Origin: Caenorhabditis remanei
Lineage: Eukaryota; Nematoda; Chromadorea; Rhabditida; Rhabditidae
Assembly: GCF_010183535.1 (NCBI RefSeq)
Contig: NC_071333.1
Span: 12,956,587-13,020,586, forward strand
Direction: 5' to 3'
DNA length: 64,000 nucleotides
Shown here: in pieces, positions 1 to 12,230 of the stretch
How the letters are laid out: each line of letters begins with the position of its first letter
How positions within the stretch are numbered: position 1 is the first letter of the stretch
The notes under the pieces: model-generated
Seen by the model: the letters and a program-made list of their open reading frames with translations, nothing else
What the model was told of the DNA's origin: nothing
The model's database searches: none
Translations under genes and position numbers: made by a program

Positions 1-975
1 TTCACTTCATCTTCATTCAATGGAGCACATTCATAAAATTGTGTGGTGTTGTCGGCAGGTTTCAAATGCTCAACTGTCATACATACTTTTCCAGCTGACG
101 GTGATTCGGCCCCTGCAATTTCAATTCTTGTTATTTTCAAATTCTTTTTTTTTTGAAACATTCCCTAGTAGCCTGTGGTTTTGTCTTTTCTTGTCACAAT
201 ACCGATCACGGTGTCCTTTTTCTTCTTTTTTTCTGTCTTAGGTTTTGGTTCTTTGAACCTCTAAATACTACGACTACTACGCAAGCAAGTCCGACCTTGG
301 TTTTGTTCTTGAATACGAAGGATTTAAGGGAGTAGTGACATGATACCGATCTAACTGATAGCCACCCATGAAAACGGTTTTTTTTGCGTACAACTGCTAT
401 TTTCGCCCTTGAACTAGATAACCCGGAACGCGGAACTTTTTGTGATCTATCAGAAAATGGGAAACAATGAATCAAATGGGCTCGCCGCAATTGACCTAAA
501 TAGTTTTTTGATCTTATTGAGAGGGAAGAAAATGAAAGACGCAAAAAAATAGAAGACACTTGAAACGTTTTCGTTTGTTTTTTGCTTTCCGCGCGGAAGA
601 CAGAAATGAAAAACGCCATTCGAACCCTCTTGATGTTTACCGATGAATCTGCTCTATTTTATGACATATTTCGAGTCTCATCAATCACACATTGCCTTCC
701 TAGAAGAGAATGAAGAAATTGTTTCAGATGACTGATTTTTGATGAACAAGAAGAAAGAAGACCACACAGTTCAGTATCTCATCTATTATTTGAATAGCTA
801 AACGATATTTTACCAACAGATTCCTTTCTTATGTGTCAAATAAATTATTAGATGGAATGACAACTCTGATAATTTGATCAATTTCGATTTGCAAATAGAG
901 AAGATAGTTACCTTGTGTTGGGTGTGTCAGTAATAGTATAGTAGAAATAGATAACAGAGGAATAAATAACTTCAT
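1..975 (-). CDS. Secreted protein, 5' end only (runs off the left edge)
   Basis: Two minus-strand exons can be joined: 975-912 and 112-1 (continuing out of the window), with an intron of about 800 bp. The first exon encodes Met-Lys-Leu-Phe followed by a strongly hydrophobic run of about 12 residues ending in THPTQG, a typical signal peptide. It ends in phase 1 at a good donor (AAG|GTAACT). The second exon begins after TTGCAG and in the matching phase reads AESPSAGKVCMTVEHLKP and then a Cys-containing acidic stretch, so the product is probably secreted or extracellular. Only about 58 residues are visible and I do not recognise the family. The start is the first ATG, which lies in an AT-rich leader without an obvious acceptor, so a cis 5'UTR or outron is possible. 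The exon pairing rests on phase compatibility alone. Confidence 0.6.
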
Positions 976-3900
976 CTTATATAAATTATAAATAAATTAA
1001 ATTAAAGATAATTTAAAATAAGAAATGAAGAGTCGAACGAACTGACTGGTCGCGTTTTCTTGACTCACTATATTAGATTTCCGGAGGACTGTATATTGGA
1101 GCACGTCCGCTTTTATGAGGCGGCATGGCTTGACGAGCCCCAGACCAGTTTCCGCGAAGACGCTCAACTGACTCACAACAGTGGCACGCGCCACTAGGCG
1201 GAAATATTGGGAAAAACCTTGAGAGTTTTATGAAAATTAGAGAAATTACAGGAGTATGAGTCATGTTGAATCCACAAACTGTTTGGATGGGATTTGATAC
1301 AATTATGAGTGACGGCATGAACTTGATTTTTCTCGGTAGGTAAGACTGGTAATGATTTGTGAGTCATGAAAATTCAGTTTGACAGTTTTTTGAAAAACAA
1401 CTATTTTCCATGTCATTAGTGGAATTTTGGAAATAAAAGGTTTGTATTTTATGATGAATTTCATTTTTTGTATTTGTTTTAGCACATTTGACAAACATTG
1501 TAACAATTTTGCATATCCGTGTTTGTTATTTACATAATTTTTCATTGTTTCAATTGTTTTTTATATACAAAATCTTGTCTTTCAAAAAAACAATTGCATT
1601 TTGGCAGAAGAATTGCACAATAGTGTCGTCATTTTGCCGCTTTAATCTTCTTTGCTTTAACGGAACCAAGCCGTGGAACACACCGAGTGCTCTGAAAGGG
1701 CACGTTTTTGATTTTCCGGAGAAGGGAGCCTAGCGGAAACCACTTTATGCTCTTCGTCCACTTGATCCTTCGTATTTGGAGTGTCTCTGTGTGTTATAAG
1801 TGTTTTCTGATCCCCTTTTCTTGTTCACACGTTTCATATGCGTTGTGTTTTGTACCGCATTGAAACAAGGTCAATTTTCATATAGCTTATGTTACTCATC
1901 ATTCAGACATTCTAATTCATTACAGTGAAGTAGTTTTTTCTCGCAAATCGGATTACATGACGTCAGTGTACAACTACTTTCTAGGATGTTTGCTAATGCT
2001 GATTTAATCGAAAAAAAACAAAATAGAGAACGTAATTAGAGAAAAGCTTGAATAGAACAGTATGGAATTGGCATCTATTTTTTCGTAGTTCCCTTCCAAA
2101 AACGAAGAATATCACTTCCTAAGATACTCTTCTTTATTTTTTCATTCATCCCCACCGCCAATGGCATTTTTTAATGACTTCCTCAAGGAAATGAAAAAAC
2201 CGAACAGATAGGGTCTTTTTCTCATTTTTCTCTCACCCGACGCATGTAGACAAAAAAAAACACAAAAAGCGGTCCTCTTTTCTATCCAGGTTTGGGTTGA
2301 AGTGAGAAAAGATGATGAAGATAATGAGTCGCAGACAAGGTTTGAGTTGACGCCGGTTTTTTCAAGGGCAGGTATCGGTGTGGGTGATGGAAGGTGGCAG
2401 TGAAAAGATGGGAGAACTGATGGAGAAGCGGAGATACTGAGGTTGATGATGAGGGTTCAGAAGCGCCGATCGAATCCACGGAAGGAACAAAAACTTGGTT
2501 GTATGGAAAATAAAGGGGAAAGTGTCCGCAATATGTACGTGGTGTTCCTCAATATATCTCTCTTATCGGCGATAAGCTGCGATTTGTTGCGTCATTGACA
2601 TCGGCAGCCAATTAAAAGAAAGAAAAAATACCTTTTTTTATATTGTTACAACGGCTGGCATTTGGTTGATCGAAGATTAAGCTTGCCTAGAGTCTATAAT
2701 TCTAATTTGATTAGCAAAGGTTCAAAATATCAGATTTCTAGCGGCAAGAGTGTAAAATCCCCTCCCCTTCGTTTGCTGTGAAACGGAATTAATCTAGATA
2801 TCAATCTTCACAGAACACAATAACCATTTGCGAAATAGCATTACCTAGAACGATTACCGGAAAAGCATATCTTCAATTGATAAAATCGCCGTCGTGTCGC
2901 AGAAAAACAAAAACCATTGCATCGACAGAAAAAAAAAACGAAAGAAGGAAGTTATTGTGTTGTAGTAGTAGTAGATTGAGAAGGTCATTTGACTGAGCTG
3001 TCATGCCGATATATCTCATCGTGGAGGACGCTGAAACGATTTCGGTTCACATCTATTGTTTTATTTGACAGCAACATCAAAACATTTAGTACTTCGCTAG
3101 TACTTTTAGATAAGATCAAATTATTTTGCCTAAAAAGAAAGAATTCGGGAACTGTAATCTTTTAAATCTAGGCCGAGAATTCAATGACCAAGGTGACCAA
3201 ACTTTTGGACATTGAATAGTTTTAAATTTCTGCTTTTTGAAAACAAGTACTTGTTTCCACTACAAACTCAAAATTTCTTGAAACAGATGTTATCTTACTT
3301 AGAATTTTATTGGAAAATTTCATTTCTAGCAGAAATAAGAAAAAACGTGTTCTGTTATTTTTGATTGTTCTTTCATGGCGGTGTGTACAAAACAATTCTG
3401 TTGGGTTTTGTGGACAAAATGGACCAACTTGATGACGAGGTAAACAACAACATTATGTGTGGAAGACCCCTTCATTTTTTCAAAATGGTCTTTTTGTCTT
3501 TTCTTTTGCCATTCAACCGTAGTATTGAGTGTACGTGTCTTGTGTTGTCTGGGTGGCAATTCCATCAGCTTCATTATTCTTATGTGGTCTTGTATGGTTG
3601 GATTGGGTTGGGTTGAGAGGGGTGGTTGACGGGTAATTATGGCAACGAGAAAAGTCGACAAATATTCTTCAAGAATGAAACAAAGAAGTTGCAGTGTCTC
3701 AGAAACAAGACTGATTATTACATCGTGCATATTTGAGGTGTATGAATGAATCATAAGACATGGAATTGTAATGAATATTGACAATTGTAAAAGAGAAGTA
3801 AAATTCTAGATTCAGAATTGGGAATTTTATTTTTTATTTTTTAGGAATTCGAGATATGGCTCACGATTGATCGTTTCACAGATCTTGGATATTTTCATAT

Positions 3901-4200
3901 GCAATGTGGAAAAATGTGTTGGATTTCAATTTACCGACTGAATCCCTTCACATCTTACTCTTTCCGTTCTTTTTTGCCAAAAATAACGAACACATGTCTT
4001 TAGCGCATTAGAGTAAAATACTTCCCTAATTCATCAGCTTCAATGTCATATCTATTGCGCTCAATGATAGAGCATAAGACAGAGAGTACGGAACGATAGA
4101 GCTTGACCTTGGCATAGCTGCTTTCTTCATTCTGATTGTCTGCGTTTCGTAAATAAGAAGACTGTTTTCTTGCCAACACCCTTCCGACAAACACCGCCTC
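976..4200. other. Intergenic region between the secreted gene and collagen copy 1
   Basis: This is the divergent upstream region of the minus-strand secreted gene and the plus-strand collagen array. It is AT-rich with poly-T and poly-A runs. The only coding-like piece I see is a GC-richer segment at about 1077-1197 (see findings). Longer open frames here have no splice context or protein-like composition. Confidence 0.5.
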
Positions 4201-4390
4201 CCATGAGTATAAAAGACGCCTGCGAATGGCATTTGGTAGGTGTTTCATCTCAATCCATTTAAGGTAAGCATTTCTTCTTATTTCTTTACCTACAGAAGAG
4301 ATAGATCTTATCTTTTACTAGTAATGACGAAACAGTATCACATTACCTTTTATTACCTTCTTGATATGATAACAGTTTCTGACGTTCCAG
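4190..4390 (+). promoter_or_regulatory. Collagen copy 1 promoter and spliced 5' leader
   Basis: A TATA box (TATAAAA, 4208-4214) is preceded by the array-wide ACCGCC element. About 50 bp downstream a donor (AAG|GTAAGC, 4263) opens a leader intron that ends at TTCCAG directly before the ATG at 4391, so the intron is wholly in the 5'UTR. Confidence 0.7.
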
Positions 4391-5299
4391 ATGTCTGATA
4401 TCAAACAACTCGAGCAAGAAGCTAGCTCCCTTCGCCGTACGGCTCTCGTTGGAGTCGCCGTCTCCTTCACCGCCACATTGGTGTGCGTCATTGCCGCCCC
4501 AATGCTCTACAACTACATGCAACATATGCAATCCGTTATGCAATCCGAAGTTGACTTCTGCCGTTCCCGTTCATCCAACATCTGGAGAGAGGTGACCCGC
4601 ACTCAAGTTCTCGCTAAGGTCTCTGGAGGAGCCCTCCGTTCCCGCCGTCAAGCTGGATACGAGAGCGCCGGAGTTGAAGGATCAGTCTCATCTGGACACC
4701 AAGGAGGATGCTGCGGATGCGGTGTGTCTGCTGCTGGACCACCAGGAGCTCCAGGACAAGACGGAGAGGATGGATCTGACGGAGCCCCAGGAGCCCCAGG
4801 AAACGACGGACCAGACGGACCAGCCGCCACCCCAGCTCCACACCACGAGTTCTGCTTCGACTGCCCAGCCGGACCAGCCGGACCAGCAGGACCAGCCGGA
4901 CCAAAGGGACCAAACGGAAACCCAGGATCCGATGGACAACCAGGAGCCCCAGGAAACAACGGAAACGCTGGAGGACCAGGAGCCCCAGGACAAGCTGGAC
5001 AAGACGGACACCCAGGAAACGCCGGAGCTCCAGGAGCCCCAGGAAAGGTTGTCGAGGTTCCAGGCCCAGCCGGAGCCCCAGGAGCCCCAGGACCAGACGG
5101 ACCAGCTGGACCAGCCGGATCCCCAGGAGCCCCAGGAAACCCAGGATCCCAAGGACCACAAGGACCAGCCGGAGACAACGGATCTGCTGGAGCCCCAGGA
5201 CAACCAGGAGCCAACGGAGACAATGGAGCCGATGGAGAGACCGGAGCCCCAGGAGGTTGCGATCACTGCCCACCACCAAGAACCGCCCCAGGATATTGA
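4391..5299 (+). CDS. Cuticle collagen, array copy 1
   Basis: Single coding exon of 302 residues. The N-terminus has the nematode cuticle collagen domain: [16 protein letters not shown], a membrane or signal-anchor segment at about residues 18-40, and a conserved Cys at 57. The RSRR at 83-86 is a subtilisin/furin-like processing site. Residues 107-110 hold the CCGC cluster, followed by Gly-X-Y repeats interrupted by the CFDC motif and by a short [10 protein letters not shown] break. The C-terminus is [13 protein letters not shown]. Such proteins form disulfide-linked trimers in the hypodermal ER and are secreted into the cuticle. Codons are very biased (GGA CCA, GCC CCA), as expected for a strongly expressed gene. 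The stop is TGA, whereas the other copies use TAA or TAG. A poly(A) signal AATAAA lies at 5362. The exact C. elegans orthologue cannot be named. Confidence 0.97.
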   Translation: MSDIKQLEQEASSLRRTALVGVAVSFTATLVCVIAAPMLYNYMQHMQSVMQSEVDFCRSRSSNIWREVTRTQVLAKVSGGALRSRRQAGYESAGVEGSVSSGHQGGCCGCGVSAAGPPGAPGQDGEDGSDGAPGAPGNDGPDGPAATPAPHHEFCFDCPAGPAGPAGPAGPKGPNGNPGSDGQPGAPGNNGNAGGPGAPGQAGQDGHPGNAGAPGAPGKVVEVPGPAGAPGAPGPDGPAGPAGSPGAPGNPGSQGPQGPAGDNGSAGAPGQPGANGDNGADGETGAPGGCDHCPPPRTAPGY

Positions 5300-5367
5300 G
5301 CTCATTCACTCTGTATCTCCAATGCTTTTTTGCGTTGCCTGTCTTTCTAATTACCTCAAAAAATAAA

Positions 5368-6990
5368 ATATTGAAGACATATATCTGTTTGGTTCTTTTG
5401 TTCAGATTTCATACAATCACTATATTTCCAAACAATTGGATGTTTGCCTGTTCCTTTCGGCCCCATGCACAAAATCAGCAAAAAATATGTTGAAAGCTGC
5501 AAACATCTCATTCTCGATTTATCTTAAGATTCTGCTAAAAATAGTCGATTGGCCAAGAAATTATATTGATTGGCCATCAATAATTGTTATTCAGTTTTTC
5601 CAGAGTGTTATTTGCATGAACAGTATACCACTTCATGATATAAAATTTCGGTATACCACTTCATAACATATCATTTCACAGCATCACCTTGTTGTATATC
5701 CCTCTATTGAAAAAAAACGTAATTGTAAACGAAAGGAAAGGAAGGATCGTAAACAAATGATAGGATATGACCTTACTTCCAAATTCTACCGAAATGCGGA
5801 AGTTATTTGGAACCCGAATTCAAAACGGACGGCCACCACGATTGCTTATCGCGGCGATGGCATTGATGAAACTACCAAACAAACAGTAGTAGAAGAAGAT
5901 TGGTCGTGACAAAAAACCAAAACGATGTTCAAATACCTATCACGGAAGTAATCTAAGAATTGAAAATCACTATTAGAGTAAATCATCAGATTATCTAAAA
6001 AAAAAAGTTCCTGAATTGAAGTAAATGTTATACCTGATCAAAGATTTCGGAAAAGTGTGGAAAAAAGAAAGATGCCAGAAATCTATTTGAACAAGATAGA
6101 CTAATCGGATCACCGCCACAGTACCCTAAATGTACCAACATTTGAATACACTCTTCTTTACTGAAGTTATAAAACGATTGAGTAGTTCTATTGGGTTTGG
6201 TAGAAAAAAAAACCGATACCGCCAACTTCGAATGAAAAAGGCCATCCGTGATGAATCTGCTTGATTGCACTTCTACCCTGTTGTACCATTTCATCGTTTC
6301 CCTCTGTTCATAAATCAATGCATCCAGGCTGAAAATCCACGGCTTCCGCTTCATTCAACTTCCTATCGTTGACCAGTTTCTGGTAGATTTCGAATACATA
6401 TCGAAAGTTGTTGAAGTTTCAAGTTTTGGATCATATCATCTTCTCCTCTTTTTCTTTCTTCTCCTGACTTTTTTCCAGGAAATAATGGAACTAGTGAAAA
6501 GAGGGATTACCGAAAATGTAAAGTTGCGTTGTGATCTGTGAGGCGATACAATCAATCATTTTCCCTAGTTCAGCTGTTCCTGTTTTCCCCTGGCGAACAC
6601 TTCCCTCGTTTTTTCGAAAGTATCCTAATTACTTTCTAAACCTGATTGACGTTGATCCTTGGATAACTTCTCCTAAAAAATCGCGTACATACTTGTCCCT
6701 CATTTTTTCAGAAGATGTGTGATCTGCATCAGTCATTTTTAATTTACTTCCGCTTTTGTCCCTCACCACAACCTACCGGCTTGTCCCTCAGCAACCGTGT
6801 GTAAAGACGACATTATTACATCACCGCCGGGTCCAAAACGCTTTTTATCACAAACTGTCGACCTTTTGCGGACATTTTTTCATTGTCTTTTCATTCACTG
6901 ACGTCTCATAGTTTCACCGTATCTCTTGACGAACGACTCCGCCTTCTTATTGTCTGCGTCTTAAGAATTCTAGTTATGTTTTCAATACAC
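5368..6990. other. Spacer between collagen copies 1 and 2
   Basis: AT-rich sequence without convincing coding exons. Open frames on both strands lack splice context. The last 100 bp belong to the next promoter. Confidence 0.5.
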
Positions 6991-7225
6991 ACGGAGGTGG
7001 CAAACACCGCCTACCTTCAGTATAAAAGGCAGACGTGGGTGGCATTTTACAGGTGTCTCATCACATCCCAACACAAGGTAAGTCTTCTAATCTTTTTATC
7101 TGTCTAAATTTTCAAGTATTTTCTAGTCACCTATCCTTTTTGTAACAACGTAGAGACTTTCGGCAATTAGAATTATATCATCATGCCTCATTACACCCAA
7201 TTATAACAACCTATCATCTTTACAG
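6990..7225 (+). promoter_or_regulatory. Collagen copy 2 promoter and spliced 5' leader
   Basis: The motif AAACACCGCC, also seen upstream of copy 1, is followed by TATAAAA at 7021-7027. A leader donor (CAAG|GTAAGT) lies at 7078 and the acceptor TTTACAG touches the ATG at 7226. Confidence 0.7.
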
Positions 7226-8134
7226 ATGTCTGATATCAAGCAACTCGAAAACGAGGCTAGCTCCCTCCGCCGTGTGGCTCTCGTTGGAGTCGCCGTCTCC
7301 TTCACCGCCACATTGGTGTGCGTCATTGCCGCCCCAATGCTCTACAACTACATGCAACACATGCAATCCGTTATGCAATCCGAGGTTGACTTCTGCCGTT
7401 CCCGTTCATCCAACATCTGGAGAGAGGTGACCCGCACTCAAGTTCTCGCTAAGGTCTCTGGAGGAGCCCTCCGTTCCCGCCGTCAAGCTGGATACGAGAG
7501 CGCCGGAGTTGAAGGATCAGTCTCATCTGGACACCAAGGAGGATGCTGCGGATGCGGTGTGTCTGCTGCTGGACCACCAGGAGCTCCAGGACAAGACGGA
7601 GAGGATGGATCTGACGGAGCCCCAGGAGCCCCAGGAAACGACGGACCAGACGGACCAGCCGCCACCCCAGCTCCACACCACGAGTTCTGCTTCGACTGCC
7701 CAGCCGGACCAGCCGGACCAGCAGGACCAGCCGGACCAAAGGGACCAAACGGAAACCCAGGATCCGATGGACAACCAGGAGCCCCAGGAAACAACGGAAA
7801 CGCTGGAGGACCAGGAGCCCCAGGACAAGCTGGACAAGACGGACACCCAGGAAACGCCGGAGCTCCAGGAGCCCCAGGAAAGGTTGTCGAGGTTCCAGGC
7901 CCAGCCGGAGCCCCAGGAGCCCCAGGACCAGACGGACCAGCTGGACCAGCCGGATCCCCAGGAGCCCCAGGAAACCCAGGATCCCAAGGACCACAAGGAC
8001 CAGCCGGAGACAACGGATCTGCTGGAGCCCCAGGACAACCAGGAGCCAACGGAGACAATGGAGCCGATGGAGAGACCGGAGCCCCAGGAGGTTGCGATCA
8101 CTGCCCACCACCAAGAACCGCCCCAGGATATTAA
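7226..8134 (+). CDS. Cuticle collagen, array copy 2
   Basis: 302 residues with the same layout as copy 1: N-terminal cuticle collagen domain, RSRR cleavage site, CCGC cluster, Gly-X-Y helix with CFDC interruption, and [13 protein letters not shown] end. The protein differs from copy 1 only at residues 9 (N for Q) and 17 (V for T). From about residue 55 to the stop the two genes appear identical at base level except in the stop codon (TAA here). The identity continues for about 48 bp into the 3'UTR and then stops abruptly. This points to a very recent duplication or to gene conversion. AATAAA lies at 8197. Confidence 0.97.
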   Translation: MSDIKQLENEASSLRRVALVGVAVSFTATLVCVIAAPMLYNYMQHMQSVMQSEVDFCRSRSSNIWREVTRTQVLAKVSGGALRSRRQAGYESAGVEGSVSSGHQGGCCGCGVSAAGPPGAPGQDGEDGSDGAPGAPGNDGPDGPAATPAPHHEFCFDCPAGPAGPAGPAGPKGPNGNPGSDGQPGAPGNNGNAGGPGAPGQAGQDGHPGNAGAPGAPGKVVEVPGPAGAPGAPGPDGPAGPAGSPGAPGNPGSQGPQGPAGDNGSAGAPGQPGANGDNGADGETGAPGGCDHCPPPRTAPGY

Positions 8135-8202
8135 GCTCATTCACTCTGTATCTCCAATGCTTTTTTGCGTTGCCTGTCTTTCTTTATGTTTTGACAAATA
8201 AA

Positions 8203-9800
8203 GTATTGACAAATTTTCTGATTCTTCTTTTGTGATTTCGTTAAACAACGTTTTGAAAGTGACGGAAAAGATGATGAATTGTTCTCAAAAACAAGTAATT
8301 GAGTAGCCGTGGTTAATCTTGTAGAACAATCTGCGAAAAACAAATTCAAGCGAATCCCTAATAGTTTAACAAGTACTCATGTCTAGTTCCACACTATAAA
8401 GCAGACGACGTTATGATTCATTCCGAGGTTTGTGTAAGCAGAACTTCAGTTTTTCTTCGGTATAATTTCGTTTATAAATGTTATTTCCTACTCAGTTATC
8501 GTAATCTCTTAAAATTTGGTTTCTCATTAACCTACCAAATATCAAAGTTTCCAATGTCGCACTCTTCCAAATGACGCAAAATGTTTTGATTTAATCAGTT
8601 TCTTGGAAAGATAGGCTTTATGTCATGCTAGATAATTGCTAGGAACGTGAATATGGGTGTAAGATGGTGTCAGATAGATTTCTCTTAATGATGCTGCCAA
8701 TCCAGAATGGTGAGGGCTGGATCACCTGTCAAATACTTGCAAGCATACACCAAAAAAATTATTGATGATGAATACCACGCCCTTGCTTTAAACATTTCTA
8801 CGTTGTGAAGTTTTTCCTGTAAATATGCAAATAGAACATTTCCCACGTAATGTTTTCAAAATGATTCTTCTCCTTCATTGACAATTATTTTTATATGACG
8901 GTTGTCTTTGACTTTTTTGGCATGCCGGTAAATACTACTAGCGGAACAAATTAGTGAAGCTTCAATTGGTTCGCTGTGGGTGGTTGGAATGCGGCGAAAT
9001 TTGAGATGTCCTTCAAAGTTAGCGACAAGAGCCTTTCGGTTACCCTTTTTTCTGAATGATCGGTATCCCTCTCCGTCATTGTGAATTGTGAACATTAATA
9101 GTAAGATCACAGAAACATCAGCGGTGCGTTTGAGAGCGGCAGTTTAATCTGGTGGCAAGGATCGAAAAACGCAACAAGGGCAGACTGAGAAAAAAACTTG
9201 ATTTTTTTAGGCTTTTGGTTCCTTCTTGAAGTGATTAGGCATAGCATAGGACAGCTTTCGTGAATATGAGAAATGAACTTTTGAAGAATGACACTGATAC
9301 AGGGATTGTGTAATACACATTCAAGGGAAGTAATAATGCAGACTTGCATAAACATACTGTAGAACAATGGAAATGAATTTTAGGTGATGACCTCAATGCC
9401 AACGTCAGAGAAACAGAAAACGAAGTCATATGCCAAGTATGCATGGAAATTTGTCAAAAACAGTAACCGGGGTGACGCATATAATAGAAATTTAATAACA
9501 CTGAAAAACTTGAAAAAATAACTATTTTTGCTCAATCAACGAGTAGAATAGATAGTAATCTTCCACATACGTTTTTTAGCATTGACTATGGTTGATTTTA
9601 CAATTCTCTTCCTTCTTCTCTATGATTTCAAATTGTTGTTCGGTGCACTGGCTTCATAATCTCATTAGGTGGTCTTTTTGTGTAGCGTCCCTCTCTTGTT
9701 TCTGTGAAGATTCTCCATTACGCAATAAATGTCGGGTATTTTCTATTTCCTCGATACGAAATAAAACTATCACCGTAATTTGAAAGAGAGTTTTGTCTCC
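8203..9800. other. Spacer between collagen copies 2 and 3
   Basis: About 1.6 kb of AT-rich DNA. Short open frames on both strands do not join into a gene. No repeat or RNA gene was recognised. Confidence 0.5.
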
Positions 9801-10017
9801 GCCTACGACATTGTGCGTTCATTAAGGTATCTCCGCCTCCTAGTAGTATAAAAGCAATTGGTAGCAATGACAGACCAGGTATCCTCTCATCATTTCTTTA
9901 GTTTTTTTCTTTGGTATTAACGGTTTCTATTTTTTCTACTTTTGCTATTCTTCTTGATTCGATGAGTTCTGCCTTTAACGTGTTCCTAACCACCCATTCA
10001 AATCATCGTATTTCCAG
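9800..10017 (+). promoter_or_regulatory. Collagen copy 3 promoter and spliced 5' leader
   Basis: Two CTCCGCCT elements precede TAGTATAAAA (TATA at 9847-9853). A donor CCAG|GTATCC near 9879 and the acceptor TTTCCAG at 10017 would remove a leader intron ending at the ATG. Confidence 0.65.
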
Positions 10018-10926
10018 ATGTCCGATATCAAGCAACTCGAACACGAGGCTACTTCCCTCCGCCGTGTGGCTCTTGTTGGAGTCGCCGTCTCCTTCACCGC
10101 CACATTGGTGTGCGTGATCGCCGCCCCAATGCTTTACAATTACATGCAACATATGCAATCTGTAATGCAATCCGAGGTTGACTTCTGCCGATCCCGATCT
10201 GGAAACATCTGGAGAGAGGTGACCCGCACTCAAGTTCTCGCTAAGGTCTCTGGAGGAGCCCTCCGTTCCCGCCGTCAAGCTGGATACGAGAGCGCCGGAG
10301 TTGAAGGATCAGTCTCATCTGGACACCAAGGAGGATGCTGCGGATGCGGAGTCTCTGCTGCTGGACCACCCGGAGCTCCAGGACAAGACGGAGAGGATGG
10401 ATCTGACGGAGCCCCAGGAGCCCCAGGAAACGACGGACCAGACGGACCAGTCGCCACCCCAGCTCCACAACACGAGTTCTGCTTTGACTGCCCAGCCGGA
10501 CCACCAGGACCAGCAGGACCATCTGGACCAAAGGGACCAAACGGAAACCCAGGATCCGATGGACAACCAGGAGCCCCAGGAAACAACGGAAACGCTGGAG
10601 GACCAGGAGCCCCAGGACAAGCTGGACAAGACGGACACCCAGGAAACGCCGGAGCTCCAGGAGCCCCAGGAAAGGTTGTCGAGGTTCCAGGCCCAGCCGG
10701 AGCCCCAGGAGCCCCAGGACCAGACGGACCAGCTGGACCAGCCGGATCCCCAGGAGCCCCAGGAAACCCAGGATCCCAAGGACCACAAGGACCAGCCGGA
10801 GACAACGGATCTGCTGGAGCCCCAGGACAGCCAGGTGCCAACGGAAACAATGGAGCCGATGGAGAGACCGGAGCCCCAGGAGGTTGCGATCACTGCCCAC
10901 CACCAAGAACCGCCCCAGGATATTAG
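10018..10926 (+). CDS. Cuticle collagen, array copy 3
   Basis: 302 residues with the family layout, and the most diverged of the first three copies. Changes include HEATS near residues 9-13, SGN for SSN at about 61-63, and [10 protein letters not shown] in place of [10 protein letters not shown]. It also has Pro and Ser changes in the first Gly-X-Y block after CFDC, and N for D near the C-terminus. The helix core from [11 protein letters not shown] to the C-terminal cysteines is nearly identical in bases to the other copies, so differences cluster in patches. Same RSRR processing site and [13 protein letters not shown] end; stop TAG. AATAAA at 10989. Confidence 0.97.
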   Translation: MSDIKQLEHEATSLRRVALVGVAVSFTATLVCVIAAPMLYNYMQHMQSVMQSEVDFCRSRSGNIWREVTRTQVLAKVSGGALRSRRQAGYESAGVEGSVSSGHQGGCCGCGVSAAGPPGAPGQDGEDGSDGAPGAPGNDGPDGPVATPAPQHEFCFDCPAGPPGPAGPSGPKGPNGNPGSDGQPGAPGNNGNAGGPGAPGQAGQDGHPGNAGAPGAPGKVVEVPGPAGAPGAPGPDGPAGPAGSPGAPGNPGSQGPQGPAGDNGSAGAPGQPGANGNNGADGETGAPGGCDHCPPPRTAPGY

Positions 10927-10994
10927 GTTTCTCACTTACTTTGTATCTCCATTGCTCATTCTCATTGCATGTAATTTCTCAAAACTCAAATAAA

Positions 10995-12080
10995 TTTTCA
11001 AATTTCAAACACTTTGGTTTTTTGTTATTTTTTTCAATATCTAGGTTTTACTAAAGTTTTTAAAGATGTGTACTTGACCAAAAAGTTTAGACGATAAGAG
11101 AAATTTCGCAGAATTTGCAAAAGTGGTTAAAAAATGTTGGCTGGTAATTTAAGTATTAGCTATGGAGAGATGGTAATCGTTACATAAATAAATTGAAGGA
11201 AATTAAAACAAAACATGTTAATTGCTGCTAGAATGTTTACTCAGTTTACAATTACTTGTCTTGAAAATTTATTACAGATTTTTTTGTTAGTTTGCATCAA
11301 AACAATGTAGTAAAGAAACATACTAGGAACTTACTGCTCAGCAATGTTAATACAAACATTGTTAGTAACAATGCGTGTTTTTTTGCTGTCGAAAATAGAG
11401 ATGATAGATTTTATAACTTTCATTTCATTATGCTGTCTCTGCTTGTAATTTTTATACCAATAAAAGAGCATTTAACAACGCCATATATTGAAAATACAAT
11501 GAGAGTCGAAGTCTCCACTTCTAATTTATTAAAACCAACAAAGTACGTGAATACGTTTTCTAAAAACCCAGTTCTATTCCAAACCGAAACTTTTCAGAGA
11601 ACGAGCAAAACATCTATCTCAGGTTTTTTTCAGGTGTAAAAAGAATGTTTGTATCTGACATTGTTTTTAAGCTGAAATAAGATTCTGCAAATTATCGGAA
11701 AATGTTGGAATACTGCTTCTAGCCTTTGCATTTGCGTGTAAACTACAGTCATATTCTGCTGTAATCTAATACACATGTATTCTTTGTTGCAACATATTTT
11801 TGTGAGTCAATTTTTTTCTGAAACTACACTGTTGTAGACAAAAACACACATGAATAAAAATACTTGGTATTAGCTGTTCAGTAATCACTTCCGCGGCCAA
11901 ATATCGGAACTTCATTTCCAATTTGTGTCCTCTGCAATGTCAAATTTTTTGTGCGGTGTGGTCGCCCCCCACTACCACGGTCGATAACCAACCCGAAGAA
12001 TTGCCATCATGTCGTAAGTATTTCCTTGATGAGAAAAAACTATCACCTTTTTTGTTCATCAGCTAAGTCTCTCTCTATTG
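10995..12080. other. Spacer between collagen copies 3 and 4
   Basis: AT-rich DNA. A 115-codon plus-strand frame at 11292-11639 has low-complexity AT-driven composition and no splice context, and I do not call it. Promoter elements of copy 4 begin near 12020. Confidence 0.5.
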
Positions 12081-12230
12081 TCAGTGTACACTCATTAACC
12101 CATCTCCGCCCACCTGTAGTATAAAAAGTGGGGAAGGTGAACAGAGAGTAGGTGTATTCTCATCTCATTCTATTGTTCTGAGAAGTGAGTTTCATTAATA
12201 ATTTCATTGAGTATATTTGGTTATTTGAAG
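12020..12230 (+). promoter_or_regulatory. Collagen copy 4 promoter and spliced 5' leader
   Basis: It shares about 130 bp with the copy 5 promoter, including AAAAAACTATCAC, GTGTACACTCATTAACCCAT and CTCCGCCCACCTGTAGTATAAAAA (TATA at 12120-12126; the last shared block is longer than this quoted core). A short leader intron of 46 nt (12185-12230) ends at the ATG. Confidence 0.7.

Noticed and set aside
206..619. 137-codon minus-strand frame
   Set aside because: It lies in the inferred intron of the secreted gene, is Ser/Arg/Lys-rich low-complexity, and has no motif or splice support.
3326..3784. 152-codon minus-strand frame upstream of collagen copy 1
   Set aside because: Biased composition from AT-rich DNA, no homology I recognise, and no splice or poly(A) context.
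4614..5366. Long open frames in other frames and on the opposite strand of all five collagen genes (repeated at 7.4-8.2, 10.2-11.0, 12.5-13.2 and 14.9-15.9 kb)
   Set aside because: They follow from the GGA CCA / GCC CCA repeat codons, which lack stop codons in most frames. The collagen frame has the domain motifs and start.
11292..11639. 115-codon plus-strand frame between collagen copies 3 and 4
   Set aside because: AT-driven composition (many Asn, Phe, Thr) and no promoter, acceptor or partner exon.
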